DNA from: Microvirga sp. BSC39
GTDB lineage: Bacteria; Pseudomonadota; Alphaproteobacteria; Rhizobiales; Beijerinckiaceae
DNA length: 64,000 nt
Direction: 5' to 3'
NCBI RefSeq assembly: GCF_000739015.1
Contig: NZ_JPUG01000066.1
Coordinates: 20,989-84,988 of the forward strand
Under the pieces are notes generated by a model that saw only the letters and a list, made by a program, of their open reading frames with translations, was not told where the DNA came from and did not search any database. Positions 35,085 through 44,161 of the stretch are shown here, in pieces (positions within the stretch are counted from its first letter, which is position 1; the number at the start of each line of letters is the position of its first letter). Both the position numbers and the translations under genes were made by a program.

Positions 35085-35506
35085 CAAAGGCACCCGTTCA
35101 CTTGCCTCTCGCGGGGCACCGCCAGAGTCTTAACTGTATCTTGCTTGATCCACTCAATGCCTCTGCCTCTCATCGCCTGAGCCATATTGAATATATGACC
35201 TTGCTGACAAAAGGCTGGATCTTTGGCCAAGCCGCCTTCTAGAAGCCCTTTTATATCGTTCGAAACGCGGTCGATATCAGGAACAGTCCCAAGCTCTTTA
35301 GTTCTCGCATGAAGCGCCAGAACGCTCTCGTCTAGAGTTGCCCGGTAGTCGTTGCGTTCATCTGGATGGCATAGCTCCTCAAACAGCTGCACCATTCGGG
35401 TAATACTCCATACACAGGCTGTATTGGCGCTCTGAGCAAACGCTCCCTGAGCCGGTGCTGCAACCATGATAGCAGCCAACAATTTTGTGACTCTGCGTTT
35501 CATCAT
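35084..35506 (-). CDS. Unrecognised secreted four-cysteine protein inside the ABC operon
   Basis: A 140-residue protein with a signal peptide (MMKRRVTKLLAAIMVAAPAQ then GAFA, cut near residue 24) and a mature chain with cysteines at 31, 46, 100 and 139, which could form two disulfides. Predicted mostly helical; no domain is recognised. Its ATG overlaps the stop of the DppC-like gene by four bases (ATGA) and its TGA shares a base with the DppD-like start, so it is fully integrated in the operon. Its base composition is visibly lower in GC than both neighbours, suggesting separate origin. A periplasmic accessory role for the transporter is inferred from position only. Confidence 0.75.
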   Translation of the reverse strand: MMKRRVTKLLAAIMVAAPAQGAFAQSANTACVWSITRMVQLFEELCHPDERNDYRATLDESVLALHARTKELGTVPDIDRVSNDIKGLLEGGLAKDPAFCQQGHIFNMAQAMRGRGIEWIKQDTVKTLAVPRERQVNGCL

Positions 35507-36459
35507 CGCAGCTTCGGATTAAGTGCATCGCGCAGCCAATCGCCTAGCAGGTTGATGGCGAGCACGAGCACGGCGAGCGCGATGCCCGGGAAGGCCACGA
35601 TCCACCACTCGCCGGAGAACAGATAGTTGTTGCCGATGCGGATGAGCGTTCCGAGCGACGGCATGGTCTCGGGCATGCCGGTGCCGAGGAACGACAGGGT
35701 CGCCTCGGTGATGACGGCGAGTGCCAGATTGATGGTGGCGATGACCAGCACCGGACCCAGGACGTTGGGCAGGACGTGCCGGAACATGATCACCGGGGTC
35801 GGCAGGCCGATGAGACGCGCCGCGGCAATGTAGTCCTTGTTCTTCTCCACCATCACCGATCCGCGCACGGTTCGGGCATACTGCACCCAGAAGCTCAGGC
35901 CGATGGAGAAGACCAGCACGGAGAGGGTCGTCACCTCATCGAGCTGACCGCCGAGGACGGCTTTCACCACACCGTCCACCAGAAGGGCGATCAGAATGGC
36001 CGGGAAGGTCAGCTGTACATCGGCAATGCGCATGATGACGGCATCGGTCGTGCCGCCCACATAGCCGGCAATGAGGCCCAGGGTGATCCCGAGAGTGGCT
36101 GAAAAGGCCACGCCGAGGATGCCGACCGCGAGCGAGATGCGCAGTCCGTAAAGAATGGCGGAGAAGATGTCGCGGCCCTGCTCGTCGGTACCCAGCACGA
36201 AGGGCATCTGCCCTTCCGCATCCCAGATCGGCGGAAGCCGGCTGTTCATCAGCTCAAGCTGGGCAGGATCGAACGGATCCTGCGGCGACAGCAATCCCGC
36301 CAGGACGGCGCAAGCCATGAAGAGAGCCGTCAGGAAGGCGGCCACCATCGTGAGCTTGGAGCGCTTGAAGCTTGCCCAGATGTCGCTGTCGAGGAAGCGG
36401 CCGGCCCATGTGGTGGGCGGGGAATGCGGCGTGGGCGCCGCCTGAATTGCGTCTGCCAT
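35503..36459 (-). CDS. Peptide-type ABC transporter permease (DppC/OppC-like)
   Basis: A 318-residue inner-membrane permease with an N-terminal OppC_N segment (SDIWASFKRSKLTMVAAFLT) and about six helices. It has the LGTDEQGRDIFSAILYGLRI motif and the cytoplasmic EAA-type loop AARLIGLPTPVIMFRHVLPN that contacts the ATPases. It lies 10 bases after the DppB-like gene. The stop overlaps the start of the small secreted-protein gene. Confidence 0.95.
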   Translation of the reverse strand: MADAIQAAPTPHSPPTTWAGRFLDSDIWASFKRSKLTMVAAFLTALFMACAVLAGLLSPQDPFDPAQLELMNSRLPPIWDAEGQMPFVLGTDEQGRDIFSAILYGLRISLAVGILGVAFSATLGITLGLIAGYVGGTTDAVIMRIADVQLTFPAILIALLVDGVVKAVLGGQLDEVTTLSVLVFSIGLSFWVQYARTVRGSVMVEKNKDYIAAARLIGLPTPVIMFRHVLPNVLGPVLVIATINLALAVITEATLSFLGTGMPETMPSLGTLIRIGNNYLFSGEWWIVAFPGIALAVLVLAINLLGDWLRDALNPKLR

Positions 36460-36469
36460 GGTTCCCTCC

Positions 36470-37450
36470 TCAGGCCGGCTGCCGGATGGACGTTCTCAGG
36501 CGGGGATCGACGATCGTGTAGAGGATGTCGACGGCGAGGTTGATCAGGACGAAGATGAGCGCCACCAGCATCAGGTAGGCCGCCATGATCGGAATATCGA
36601 CGTTCTGCACCGCCTGCACGAACAGGAGCCCCATGCCGGGCCACTGGAACACGGTTTCCGTGATGATTGCGAACGCGATGACCGAGCCGAACTGCAGCCC
36701 TACGATGGTGATGACCGGCACCAAGGTGTTCTTGAGTGCATGTCCGAAATGAATGGCCCGGGTGGTGAGACCCCTCGCCCGCGCGAACTTGATGTAGTCG
36801 GTGCGCAGCACCTCCAGCATCTCGGCCCGGACGATGCGCATGATCAGCGTCATCTGGAACAGGCCGAGCGTGATCGACGGCATGATCAGGGCCTTCAAGC
36901 CCGAGGTGGTGAGAAGCCCCGTGGACCACCAGCCGAGGCGAACCGTGTCGCCGCGTCCGAAGGACGGCAGCCAGCCGAGGATGACGGAAAACAGATAGAT
37001 CAGCAGAATGCCGATCAGGAAGGTGGGCAGCGAGATGCCGATCAGCGAAATCGTCTGGAACACCTTGGCCAGGAAGCTGTCCCGCTTCAGGCCTGAATAG
37101 ACGCCCATCAGCACGCCGAATCCGATGGCGAAGAGGGTTGCGCAGAAGGCCAGCTCCAGGGTGGCCGGCATTCGCTCGGCCAGGAGATCGGAAACCGGCT
37201 GCCGGAACTGGTAGGACACGCCGAATTCGCCCTGAACGGCCCTGCCAAGATAGCGGGCGAACTGCACCGGAACCGGATCGTCAAGGCCCAGAGACTGGCG
37301 GACCTGTTCCCGCTCCGCCGCGGGGGTGTCGAGGGAGACGATCTGGTTCACCGGGTCGCCGGCGAAGCGGAACATCGCAAACGAAATGATGCCGACGGCC
37401 AGGAGAACGCCAATGGCCTGGAGGGCTCGGCGGATGACAAAAGCAAACAT
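36470..37450 (-). CDS. Peptide-type ABC transporter permease (DppB/OppB-like)
   Basis: A 326-residue permease. The N-terminal MFAFVIRRALQAIGVLLAVG helix and PVPVQFARYLGRAVQGEFGV are DppB landmarks, as is the EAA loop RTDYIKFARARGLTTRAIHF. About six membrane helices are visible. The ATG at 37450 fits the family N-terminus; the frame runs 30 codons further without homology. It follows the binding-protein gene by 105 bases. Confidence 0.95.
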   Translation of the reverse strand: MFAFVIRRALQAIGVLLAVGIISFAMFRFAGDPVNQIVSLDTPAAEREQVRQSLGLDDPVPVQFARYLGRAVQGEFGVSYQFRQPVSDLLAERMPATLELAFCATLFAIGFGVLMGVYSGLKRDSFLAKVFQTISLIGISLPTFLIGILLIYLFSVILGWLPSFGRGDTVRLGWWSTGLLTTSGLKALIMPSITLGLFQMTLIMRIVRAEMLEVLRTDYIKFARARGLTTRAIHFGHALKNTLVPVITIVGLQFGSVIAFAIITETVFQWPGMGLLFVQAVQNVDIPIMAAYLMLVALIFVLINLAVDILYTIVDPRLRTSIRQPA

Positions 37451-37555
37451 GCACAATCTCTTGATCGCTGCGCCTCGGGCGAAATTGCTCGTCCGGGGCC
37501 TTCGAATGAATTGTCCCGGGCAGCAGGCTGCCCGGGACATGCGATCAGGCGCGGA

Positions 37556-39154
37556 CTATTCCTTCTTCTGGGCCCAGTAGAGCAGCACCTGGTTGTCGGC
37601 GCGCTGGGTCAACGTCACCTTGTTGGAGACGCCCCAGGCGAGAGCCTGCTGGTGCAGCGGAATGTAGGAGTAGTCTTCGGTCGAGATCTTGTAGGCCTCC
37701 TTGATCATCTGGTCGCGCTTCTCTTTGTTGCTCTCGACCAGGATCTTGTCGGTCAGCTCGTCGTGCTGCTTGTTGCAGTAGTTGCCGAGGTTCGACTCGC
37801 CGCGCGAGGATTGCGCGTTGTCGCGGCAGCCCTGGATGTCGAACAGCACGTTGTGGCTGTCGAAGGTGCCCGGCGTCCAACCCAGCAGGTAGAACGACGT
37901 GTTGTAGTTGCCGGACTTCAGCACCTTGGCGAAGTATTGCGCCTTGGGCTGGGCCATCAGGTTCACCTTGACGCCGGCGCGAGCCAGCATGCCGACGACT
38001 GCCTGGCAGATCGCCTCGTCATTGACGTAGCGGTCATTCGGGCAGTCCATGCCGACCTCGAAGCCGTTCGGATAACCCGCGTCGGCCAGGAGCTTCTTGG
38101 CAGCCTCGACGTCATACTTCGGGCGCTCGAAGTCCTTCGAGAGCGCGAAGATCTGAGGCGCAATCATCAGGGCCGACGGTGTCGCCATGCCGCGCATGAC
38201 GCGAGACTTGATGGTCTCGATGTCGATGGCCTTATAGAAGGCCTCGCGCACGCGCTTGTCCTTGAAGGGGTTCTTGCCCTTCACGTTCGAGAACAGAAGC
38301 TCATCGCGGGTCTGGTCGAAGCCCAGGAAGATGGTGCGCAGCTCGGGGCCCGCCTGCACCTTCGCGTTGGCGCTGCTGTTGACGCGCTGAACGTCCTGCA
38401 GCGGAACCGGCTCAACCACGTCCACCTCGCCCGAGAGCAGCGCAGCCACGCGGGTGGCGTCGGATGCGATCGGGGTGAAGACGATCTCGTCGAGGTTATG
38501 CTCGACCTTGCCCCACCATTCCTTGTGCGGCTTGAAGACGGTCTTCACGCCGGGCTGGTGGCTTTCGATCTTGAACGGGCCGGTGCCATTGGCATTCAGC
38601 GAGGCATAGCTCGGCGTTGTTGCGGCAGCGGGCGTCGGCTGAACGCTGTTGTTCGCCTCCGACCACTCCTTGTCCATGATGTACCAGGTATCCCACTGGG
38701 CATTCATGATCGGGTTGGGCGACTTGAGCTTCACGTCGACCGTGTGGTCGTCGACCTTCACCCATTCCGAGCCGCTCGGCACGCGGGTCTGGAAGTTCGA
38801 GCCCTGGGCGCGAACGCGGGTGGCCGAGAAGATCACGTCATCGGCATTGAACGGATTTCCGTTGTGGAACTTCACGTTCTTGCGCAGGAAGAGGCGCCAG
38901 GTCATGCCGTCTTCACTGATCTCCCAGCGTTCGGCGAGACCCGGGATGATGGACAGATCCTTGTCGCGCTTGGTCAGACCTTCATAGACATGGCCATGAT
39001 GGGCGATCGTGGTGGTCTCGTTGAGGGTATAGGGGTCGAGCGACTTCAGGTCGCCCTGGTTGGCATAGCGCAGGGTCACGGCCATAGCCGGCAGAGCAGC
39101 GCCGGTCATCAGCACGGCAACCGTGGCGGCAAGAAATTTCGTACGTCTGGTCAT
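37556..39154 (-). CDS. Peptide-type ABC transporter substrate-binding protein
   Basis: A 532-residue periplasmic binding protein of the SBP_bac_5 family. A signal peptide (MTRRTKFLAATVAVLMTGAA then LPAMA) leads into LRYANQGDLKSLDPYTLNET, YEGLTKRDKDLSIIPGLAER and FHNGNPFNADDVIFSATRV, all family hallmarks. It determines the substrate, which may be peptides, opines or sugar derivatives; sequence alone does not decide. It heads the binding protein-DppB-DppC-small protein-DppD-DppF unit. Confidence 0.94.
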   Translation of the reverse strand: MTRRTKFLAATVAVLMTGAALPAMAVTLRYANQGDLKSLDPYTLNETTTIAHHGHVYEGLTKRDKDLSIIPGLAERWEISEDGMTWRLFLRKNVKFHNGNPFNADDVIFSATRVRAQGSNFQTRVPSGSEWVKVDDHTVDVKLKSPNPIMNAQWDTWYIMDKEWSEANNSVQPTPAAATTPSYASLNANGTGPFKIESHQPGVKTVFKPHKEWWGKVEHNLDEIVFTPIASDATRVAALLSGEVDVVEPVPLQDVQRVNSSANAKVQAGPELRTIFLGFDQTRDELLFSNVKGKNPFKDKRVREAFYKAIDIETIKSRVMRGMATPSALMIAPQIFALSKDFERPKYDVEAAKKLLADAGYPNGFEVGMDCPNDRYVNDEAICQAVVGMLARAGVKVNLMAQPKAQYFAKVLKSGNYNTSFYLLGWTPGTFDSHNVLFDIQGCRDNAQSSRGESNLGNYCNKQHDELTDKILVESNKEKRDQMIKEAYKISTEDYSYIPLHQQALAWGVSNKVTLTQRADNQVLLYWAQKKE

Positions 39155-39303
39155 CGTGTCTCTTTCTCCTCTGGAAGCCCCGCGTCTTCGCGCGGTGTTC
39201 TTCTTGTTGGAAGCTCGGCTTCTGCCTTCCTTCCACCGGGCATGAAGTTAGGCAGGAAAGTGGCCGGCGGTCTAGCCCTGACTTGGGCCACCTTGATTAC
39301 CAA

Positions 39304-40458
39304 TTAGGCACAGAGCTCCCCAATGATGCGCCGCAGCAAGCGCTCGCCGGACTCCAGTTCGCTGATCTCGATATATTCGTCCGGCTGGTGGGCCTGGGCG
39401 ATGTCGCCCGGCCCGCAGACCACCGTCGGCCAACCCGCCCGCTGGAAGATGCCAGCCTCGGTGCCGTAGGAGACCACATGGGTGCCGTTGTCGCCCGTGA
39501 GGCGGCGCATGAGACGCTCCGCCTCACCGTCCGTCTCGGGCCTGAGCCCCGGCACCTCGGCGATCAGCTCGACGGTGACGCCAGTCTCCGGGCGGATCGC
39601 CTTCATCCGCGGCTCGACGACGTCGCGAATATAGGCTTCGTAGCGATCCATGTAGTCGCGCGGGCTCTCGGTGGGTATCGCCCGGATGTCGCTGAAGAAC
39701 CATGCGGAGGACGACACCACGTTGGCGGCGTTGCCGCCGGCCACCATGCCGCAGTGCAGCGTCGTGTAGGGCGGCTCGAACGGGTTTGCCGGATCGGCGC
39801 GGCGCCGGTTCTCCTCCATTACGTCGTCGTGCCAGGCGATGAGCCGGGCCGCGTTCATCACCGCGCTCACCCCCTGGTCGATCCGGCTCGAATGGACCGC
39901 ATAGCCGGTCACATGGGTGCGCAACTGCACGGAGGCCTTGTGGCCGGTCACCACCGCATGCCGTGTGGGCTCGCCCACGATCACGGCGGCCGGGGTCGGA
40001 AGCGCCTTTGCCATGGCATCCACCATTGATGGCGCACCCCGGCAGGCGATCTCCTCGTCATAAGAGAGCGCGATATGGACCGGCCGCTTCAGGGGCATCT
40101 TCGCCATCTCGGGTACCAGAGCCAGAACGAGGGCATCGAAGCCCTTCATGTCGGCCGAGCCGCGTCCATAAAGGCGGCCGTTCTTCTCGGTCAGCATCCA
40201 GGGATCGGTGGTCCAGTTCTGCCCCTCCACGGGCACCACGTCCGTATGGCCGGAGAACACGATCCCGCCCTCCACCTTCGGGCCGATAGTGGCGTAGAGA
40301 TTGGCCTTGTCGCCTTCCGGACTCATCACGAGGGTGCTCTCCACCCCATGGCTGTTGAGCCAGTCCCGGCAAAATCCGATGATGTCGAGATTGCTGCTCG
40401 TCGAAACGCTCGGAAAGGCAACCAGACGCGCGAGCATCTCGCGGGACGATAAGGACAT
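39304..40458 (-). CDS. M20-family deacetylase, ArgE-like
   Basis: A 384-residue cytoplasmic zinc-dependent amidohydrolase resembling acetylornithine deacetylase. Motifs are IVFSGHTDVVPVEGQNW (metal His/Asp), LYGRGSADMKGF (bridging Asp), ALSYDEEIACRGAP (catalytic Glu pair) and HQPDEYIEISEL (last metal His). Acetylornithine is the usual ArgE substrate. Its place 149 bases before the peptide-type transporter suggests it may process an imported N-acylated compound instead. The start at 40458 is the family N-terminus; the frame extends far upstream as a shadow. Confidence 0.9.
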   Translation of the reverse strand: MSLSSREMLARLVAFPSVSTSSNLDIIGFCRDWLNSHGVESTLVMSPEGDKANLYATIGPKVEGGIVFSGHTDVVPVEGQNWTTDPWMLTEKNGRLYGRGSADMKGFDALVLALVPEMAKMPLKRPVHIALSYDEEIACRGAPSMVDAMAKALPTPAAVIVGEPTRHAVVTGHKASVQLRTHVTGYAVHSSRIDQGVSAVMNAARLIAWHDDVMEENRRRADPANPFEPPYTTLHCGMVAGGNAANVVSSSAWFFSDIRAIPTESPRDYMDRYEAYIRDVVEPRMKAIRPETGVTVELIAEVPGLRPETDGEAERLMRRLTGDNGTHVVSYGTEAGIFQRAGWPTVVCGPGDIAQAHQPDEYIEISELESGERLLRRIIGELCA

Positions 40459-40615
40459 GTCGTGCTTCTCCCAAGGAAAGGTGCGAGCATCCGATCCCAC
40501 CATGCAGCCGGTCAAGCCGGAATTATCGCCCGTCAACCGGCGGCTGCCTGTTGACGCGGCAGGCCACGCGACACCATGATCCGCCCCTCCTCCATTCCGC
40601 CTCGACGGAGACACG

Positions 40616-41587
40616 ATGACCACCTTTGACGTCACGCTTGCCGATATCGAAGCCGCCCGCAGCCGCATTGCCGGACGGGTCCGGCGCACGCCGGCCTTCG
40701 ACAGCCCCGAGGTGTCGGCGCGGCTCGGCAGGCGCACGGCCCTGAAGATGGAGGCGCTGCAGCTTGCAGGCTCGTTCAAGGTGCGCGGCGTCTTCAACAA
40801 GGTGCTGACCTTGAGCGACGAGGAGCGCCGTCGCGGGCTGGTGACGGTGTCGGGCGGCAACCATGCCATCGCGGTCGCGCGCGTCGCAGGGACGCTGGGC
40901 CTCGACGCTCTCGTGCTGATGCCGAAGGTGACACCACGCTTCAACGTCGATCTGGCGACGAAATACGGCGCCCGCATCGAACTCTGCGACGATGCCTCCG
41001 AGGCCTTCGCCAAGGCGGAGGAGTACCAGCGCCAGGGGCGGCTCTTCGTGCACCCCTATGACGACCCGGCGATCATTGCGGGCCACGGCACCCTCGGACT
41101 CGAGTTCCTGGAGGATATCCCCGATCTCACCCACGTCTTCGTATCCATCGGCGGCGGCGGCTTCATGTCGGGCGTCGCGGCAGCCCTGAAGGCGACGCGG
41201 CCCTCGCTGACGATCTACGGCGTCGAGACAGTCGGGGCACCGACCATGACCGAGGCGCTGAAGGCCGGAGAGCCGGTGACGATTCGCCCGACCTCCGTCG
41301 CCAGGACCCTTGGCGCCCCGTTCGCGACCCACAGGACGGTCGCAGGCGCCAAACTCTTCCTGAAAGAGATCATCCTCGTGGAGGACGAACCTGTGATTGC
41401 CGACGTGAGTTGGCTTCTGCAGAGGGAAAAGCTCCTCTGTGAGCCGGCCGCCGCCTGCGTGCTGACGGCGGCTGAAACCATCGTGCCGTCGCTCCCCGAC
41501 GACAGCGTGATCGGCCTCGTGCTGTGCGGCTCGAACCTGTCCGTGGACGACCTCGACGCGTGGCGTCAGGCGGCGAAGGGCGCCTGA
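40616..41587 (+). CDS. PLP-dependent threonine/serine dehydratase-like enzyme
   Basis: A 323-residue fold-type II PLP enzyme, probably deaminating threonine or serine to a 2-oxo acid. It has VRRTPAFDSPEVSARLGRRT, the PLP-lysine motif GSFKVRG (about K55), SGGNHAIAVARVAG (phosphate contact), the glycine loop IGGGGFMSGVAAALK and LCGSN near the end. There is no C-terminal ACT regulatory domain, so it is of the short catabolic or racemase-like kind. Divergent from the M20 gene. Confidence 0.93.
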   Translation: MTTFDVTLADIEAARSRIAGRVRRTPAFDSPEVSARLGRRTALKMEALQLAGSFKVRGVFNKVLTLSDEERRRGLVTVSGGNHAIAVARVAGTLGLDALVLMPKVTPRFNVDLATKYGARIELCDDASEAFAKAEEYQRQGRLFVHPYDDPAIIAGHGTLGLEFLEDIPDLTHVFVSIGGGGFMSGVAAALKATRPSLTIYGVETVGAPTMTEALKAGEPVTIRPTSVARTLGAPFATHRTVAGAKLFLKEIILVEDEPVIADVSWLLQREKLLCEPAAACVLTAAETIVPSLPDDSVIGLVLCGSNLSVDDLDAWRQAAKGA

Positions 41588-41683
41588 TCCCGCCAGCCTT
41601 GTCCCAGCCGGCCTGAGGGAATCGGATCCAACGAGGTGCTGCCGAGTTGTCTGCACGACAGCTCAACTGGAAAGTACCCGCGC

Positions 41684-44137
41684 ATGGTTGATCCGGCTCT
41701 CCCTGCCCCTCAGCCGGCTCCACCGCCTGCAGGCTCGTCGCTCTTTACGGCGGGCGGGATCGTTCTGGCGATCGGGGGGCTCTATTTCGGCCGTGACATC
41801 TTCATTCCGTTCGCCGTCGGCATTCTCCTCAGCTTTGCGCTGACTCCCCTGGTCAACTGGCTCCGGCGACTAAGGCTCCCGAGAGTCGCCGCCGCGCTGG
41901 TCGCCGTGACGCTGGCCTTCATCCTGATCGGCGGTATCACCTACGTGGTCGGCCGCCAGCTCGTGCAGCTCGCCAACAACCTCCCGAGCTATCAGACGAC
42001 GATCACGGAGAAGATCCGCGCCCTGCAAACCTCCGCGCCTGGAGGCGGCGTTGTAGACAAGGTCACGGCCACCATTCAGGACCTGAGCAAGGAGATTTCC
42101 GGGGCGGAGAAGGTGACCGATCAGGCAGCAGAGCGAGCCGGCACGGCTCTTGGCGCTCCCCCTGCCCCGCAGGAGCCGATCACGGTTCGGCTCGAGCGTC
42201 CCGAATCCCAGCCGCTCGAGATCATCCAGACGATTGCCGGTCCACTCCTTGCGCCTCTGGCCACCGCCGGTCTGGTGATCATCTTCGTGATCTTCATTCT
42301 GCTGGAACAGGAGGATCTGCGCGACCGCTTCATCAAGCTCGCCGGCGCGGGCGACCTGCAGAAGAGCACGCAAGCCCTTAACGACGCGGCCGCGCGGGTC
42401 AGCCGCTACCTGCTGATGCAGCTCATCGTGAACCTGACCTACGGGGTTCCCATCGGGATAGCGCTCTACTTCATCGGCGTTCCCAATGCGGTGCTATGGG
42501 GCCTGCTGGCGGCGGTGCTGCGCTTCATCCCCTATCTGGGCCCCTTCCTGGCAGCCACCTTTCCCATCGCTCTCGCCATCGCGGTCGATCCTGGCTGGTC
42601 CATGCTGCTCTGGGTCGTGGGGTTGTTTCTCGCCGCCGAACTCATCAGCAACAACGTCATCGAGCCTTGGCTCTACGGCTCCAGCACGGGCCTGTCGTCG
42701 CTCGCCATCATCATGGCGGCGATCTTCTGGACCACCCTGTGGGGACCGGTCGGGCTCTTCCTGGCGACGCCCCTCACCGTCTGCCTCGTGGTGATCGGCC
42801 GCTATGTGCCTCAACTCGAATTTCTCGGCGTCCTTCTCGGCAGCGACCCGGTCCTCGCTCCGGAGGAGCGCCTGTACCAACGCCTGCTGGCCGGAAATCT
42901 GGAAGAGGCCACCGAGATCGCCGAGGATTACGTGGATGAGCACTCCTCGCGCGAGTTCTACGACCATGTGGGCATCCCCGCCCTTCGTCTGGCAGAGAAC
43001 GACCGCCAGCGCAGCACCACCGACACGAACTACCGGCGCCTTGTGGCGAACACCGCCATCTGCGTGGTGAAGGAGGTTGCCGACCATATTCAGGACAAAG
43101 CACCCGCATCCGAGGATGGGAACACGTCCGGCGAGGAGAGCGCCCTGGCCGCCACAGCGAACAAGCCCGTTCTCTGCATTGCAGGACGGACGGAGCTCGA
43201 TCGGGCCGCCGCCGAAATGCTCGCGCAGGTGCTGGAGGAAAACGGAACGGGCGCGCGCGTTCTGCCCCCGATTTCCATCAGCGAAGGTGCTCTGGCGCAG
43301 CTCGATCTCACCGGAGTCGAGGTCGTCTGCCTGTCCTATCTGCACCCACAGCCGCAGGTCTTCGCCCGCTACATCTGCCGTCGCCTGCGTCGGCGTGCGC
43401 CTCACCTGAAGCTCATGGTCTGCTGCTGGAACGCTCCACCGCAGGGCACCCATACGGAGGATATGGCCCGGCAGATGTCTGCGGACGCGGCCACCCTCTC
43501 CCTCGACATCTGCATGAACCAGATCACCGCGTGGCTTGCGCATAAGGCGAGCGGCTCCGATAGGAATGGGGGCCAAGCGCCTGCCGTCATCGACAACGAG
43601 CACGAGCGGCTCGCCGCCATGCAGCACCTGGGTCTTGCAGGAGCGCGCCGTCATTCCTTCGATGAGGTCGCAAAGCGCGTTGCCGAGGCGTTCGGGGCTC
43701 CGATCGCTCTCGTGTCGATGGTCACGGACGAGCAGCAGCTCATGCCGGGAGCTCAGGGCCTCCCACCAGAACTCAATGCAAGCCGGCAGGTGCCGCGGGA
43801 GGAATCCGTCTGCGGCCACGTGGTAGCCTCCGACGAGGTGATTGTGTCCGAGGATGTGACCGAGGACCCCCGGTTCGCGAACAACCCGCTCGTGCTCGAA
43901 AAGGGCATTCGCTTCTACGCCGGAGCGCCCCTGCGCACGTCCGCCGGACTGGCCCTTGGCTCCCTGTGCGTCATCGACATGGAGCCGCGTGAGTTCTCCG
44001 ATGCGGACCGTGTCCGGCTGCAGCAGATGGCCGACGACCTGATGGCCGAGCTCGAACGAGATTCCGAGAAGCAAGACGACAAGAGGGAGCCGGCCCATCT
44101 CTCAGCACAGAGACAGACGCAGGATGCATCCTCATGA
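41684..44137 (+). CDS. AI-2E-family permease fused to a Rossmann-like region and a GAF domain
   Basis: An 817-residue fusion. The N-terminal part (about 15-370) is an AI-2E transporter/PerM-family membrane protein with helices such as DIFIPFAVGILLSFALTPLV, GVPIGIALYFIGVPNAVLWG and LAIIMAAIFWTTLWGPVGLF. A long cytoplasmic helical linker follows. About residues 494-590 (VLCIAGRTELDRAAAEMLAQ and VVCLSYLHPQPQVFARYICR) look like a Rossmann-type, B12-binding-like fold without the DxHxxG cobalamin motif. The C-terminus (about 640-800) is a GAF domain (FGAPIALVSMVTDEQQLMPG, EESVCGHVVASDEVIV, FYAGAPLRTSAGLALGSLCV). Normal family members are about 350 residues. Ligand-gated export or signalling is inferred. 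No clear ribosome site at the chosen ATG. Confidence 0.9.
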   Translation: MVDPALPAPQPAPPPAGSSLFTAGGIVLAIGGLYFGRDIFIPFAVGILLSFALTPLVNWLRRLRLPRVAAALVAVTLAFILIGGITYVVGRQLVQLANNLPSYQTTITEKIRALQTSAPGGGVVDKVTATIQDLSKEISGAEKVTDQAAERAGTALGAPPAPQEPITVRLERPESQPLEIIQTIAGPLLAPLATAGLVIIFVIFILLEQEDLRDRFIKLAGAGDLQKSTQALNDAAARVSRYLLMQLIVNLTYGVPIGIALYFIGVPNAVLWGLLAAVLRFIPYLGPFLAATFPIALAIAVDPGWSMLLWVVGLFLAAELISNNVIEPWLYGSSTGLSSLAIIMAAIFWTTLWGPVGLFLATPLTVCLVVIGRYVPQLEFLGVLLGSDPVLAPEERLYQRLLAGNLEEATEIAEDYVDEHSSREFYDHVGIPALRLAENDRQRSTTDTNYRRLVANTAICVVKEVADHIQDKAPASEDGNTSGEESALAATANKPVLCIAGRTELDRAAAEMLAQVLEENGTGARVLPPISISEGALAQLDLTGVEVVCLSYLHPQPQVFARYICRRLRRRAPHLKLMVCCWNAPPQGTHTEDMARQMSADAATLSLDICMNQITAWLAHKASGSDRNGGQAPAVIDNEHERLAAMQHLGLAGARRHSFDEVAKRVAEAFGAPIALVSMVTDEQQLMPGAQGLPPELNASRQVPREESVCGHVVASDEVIVSEDVTEDPRFANNPLVLEKGIRFYAGAPLRTSAGLALGSLCVIDMEPREFSDADRVRLQQMADDLMAELERDSEKQDDKREPAHLSAQRQTQDASS

Positions 44138-44161
44138 ACGGAGGGTCTGAACGTCGGGCTA

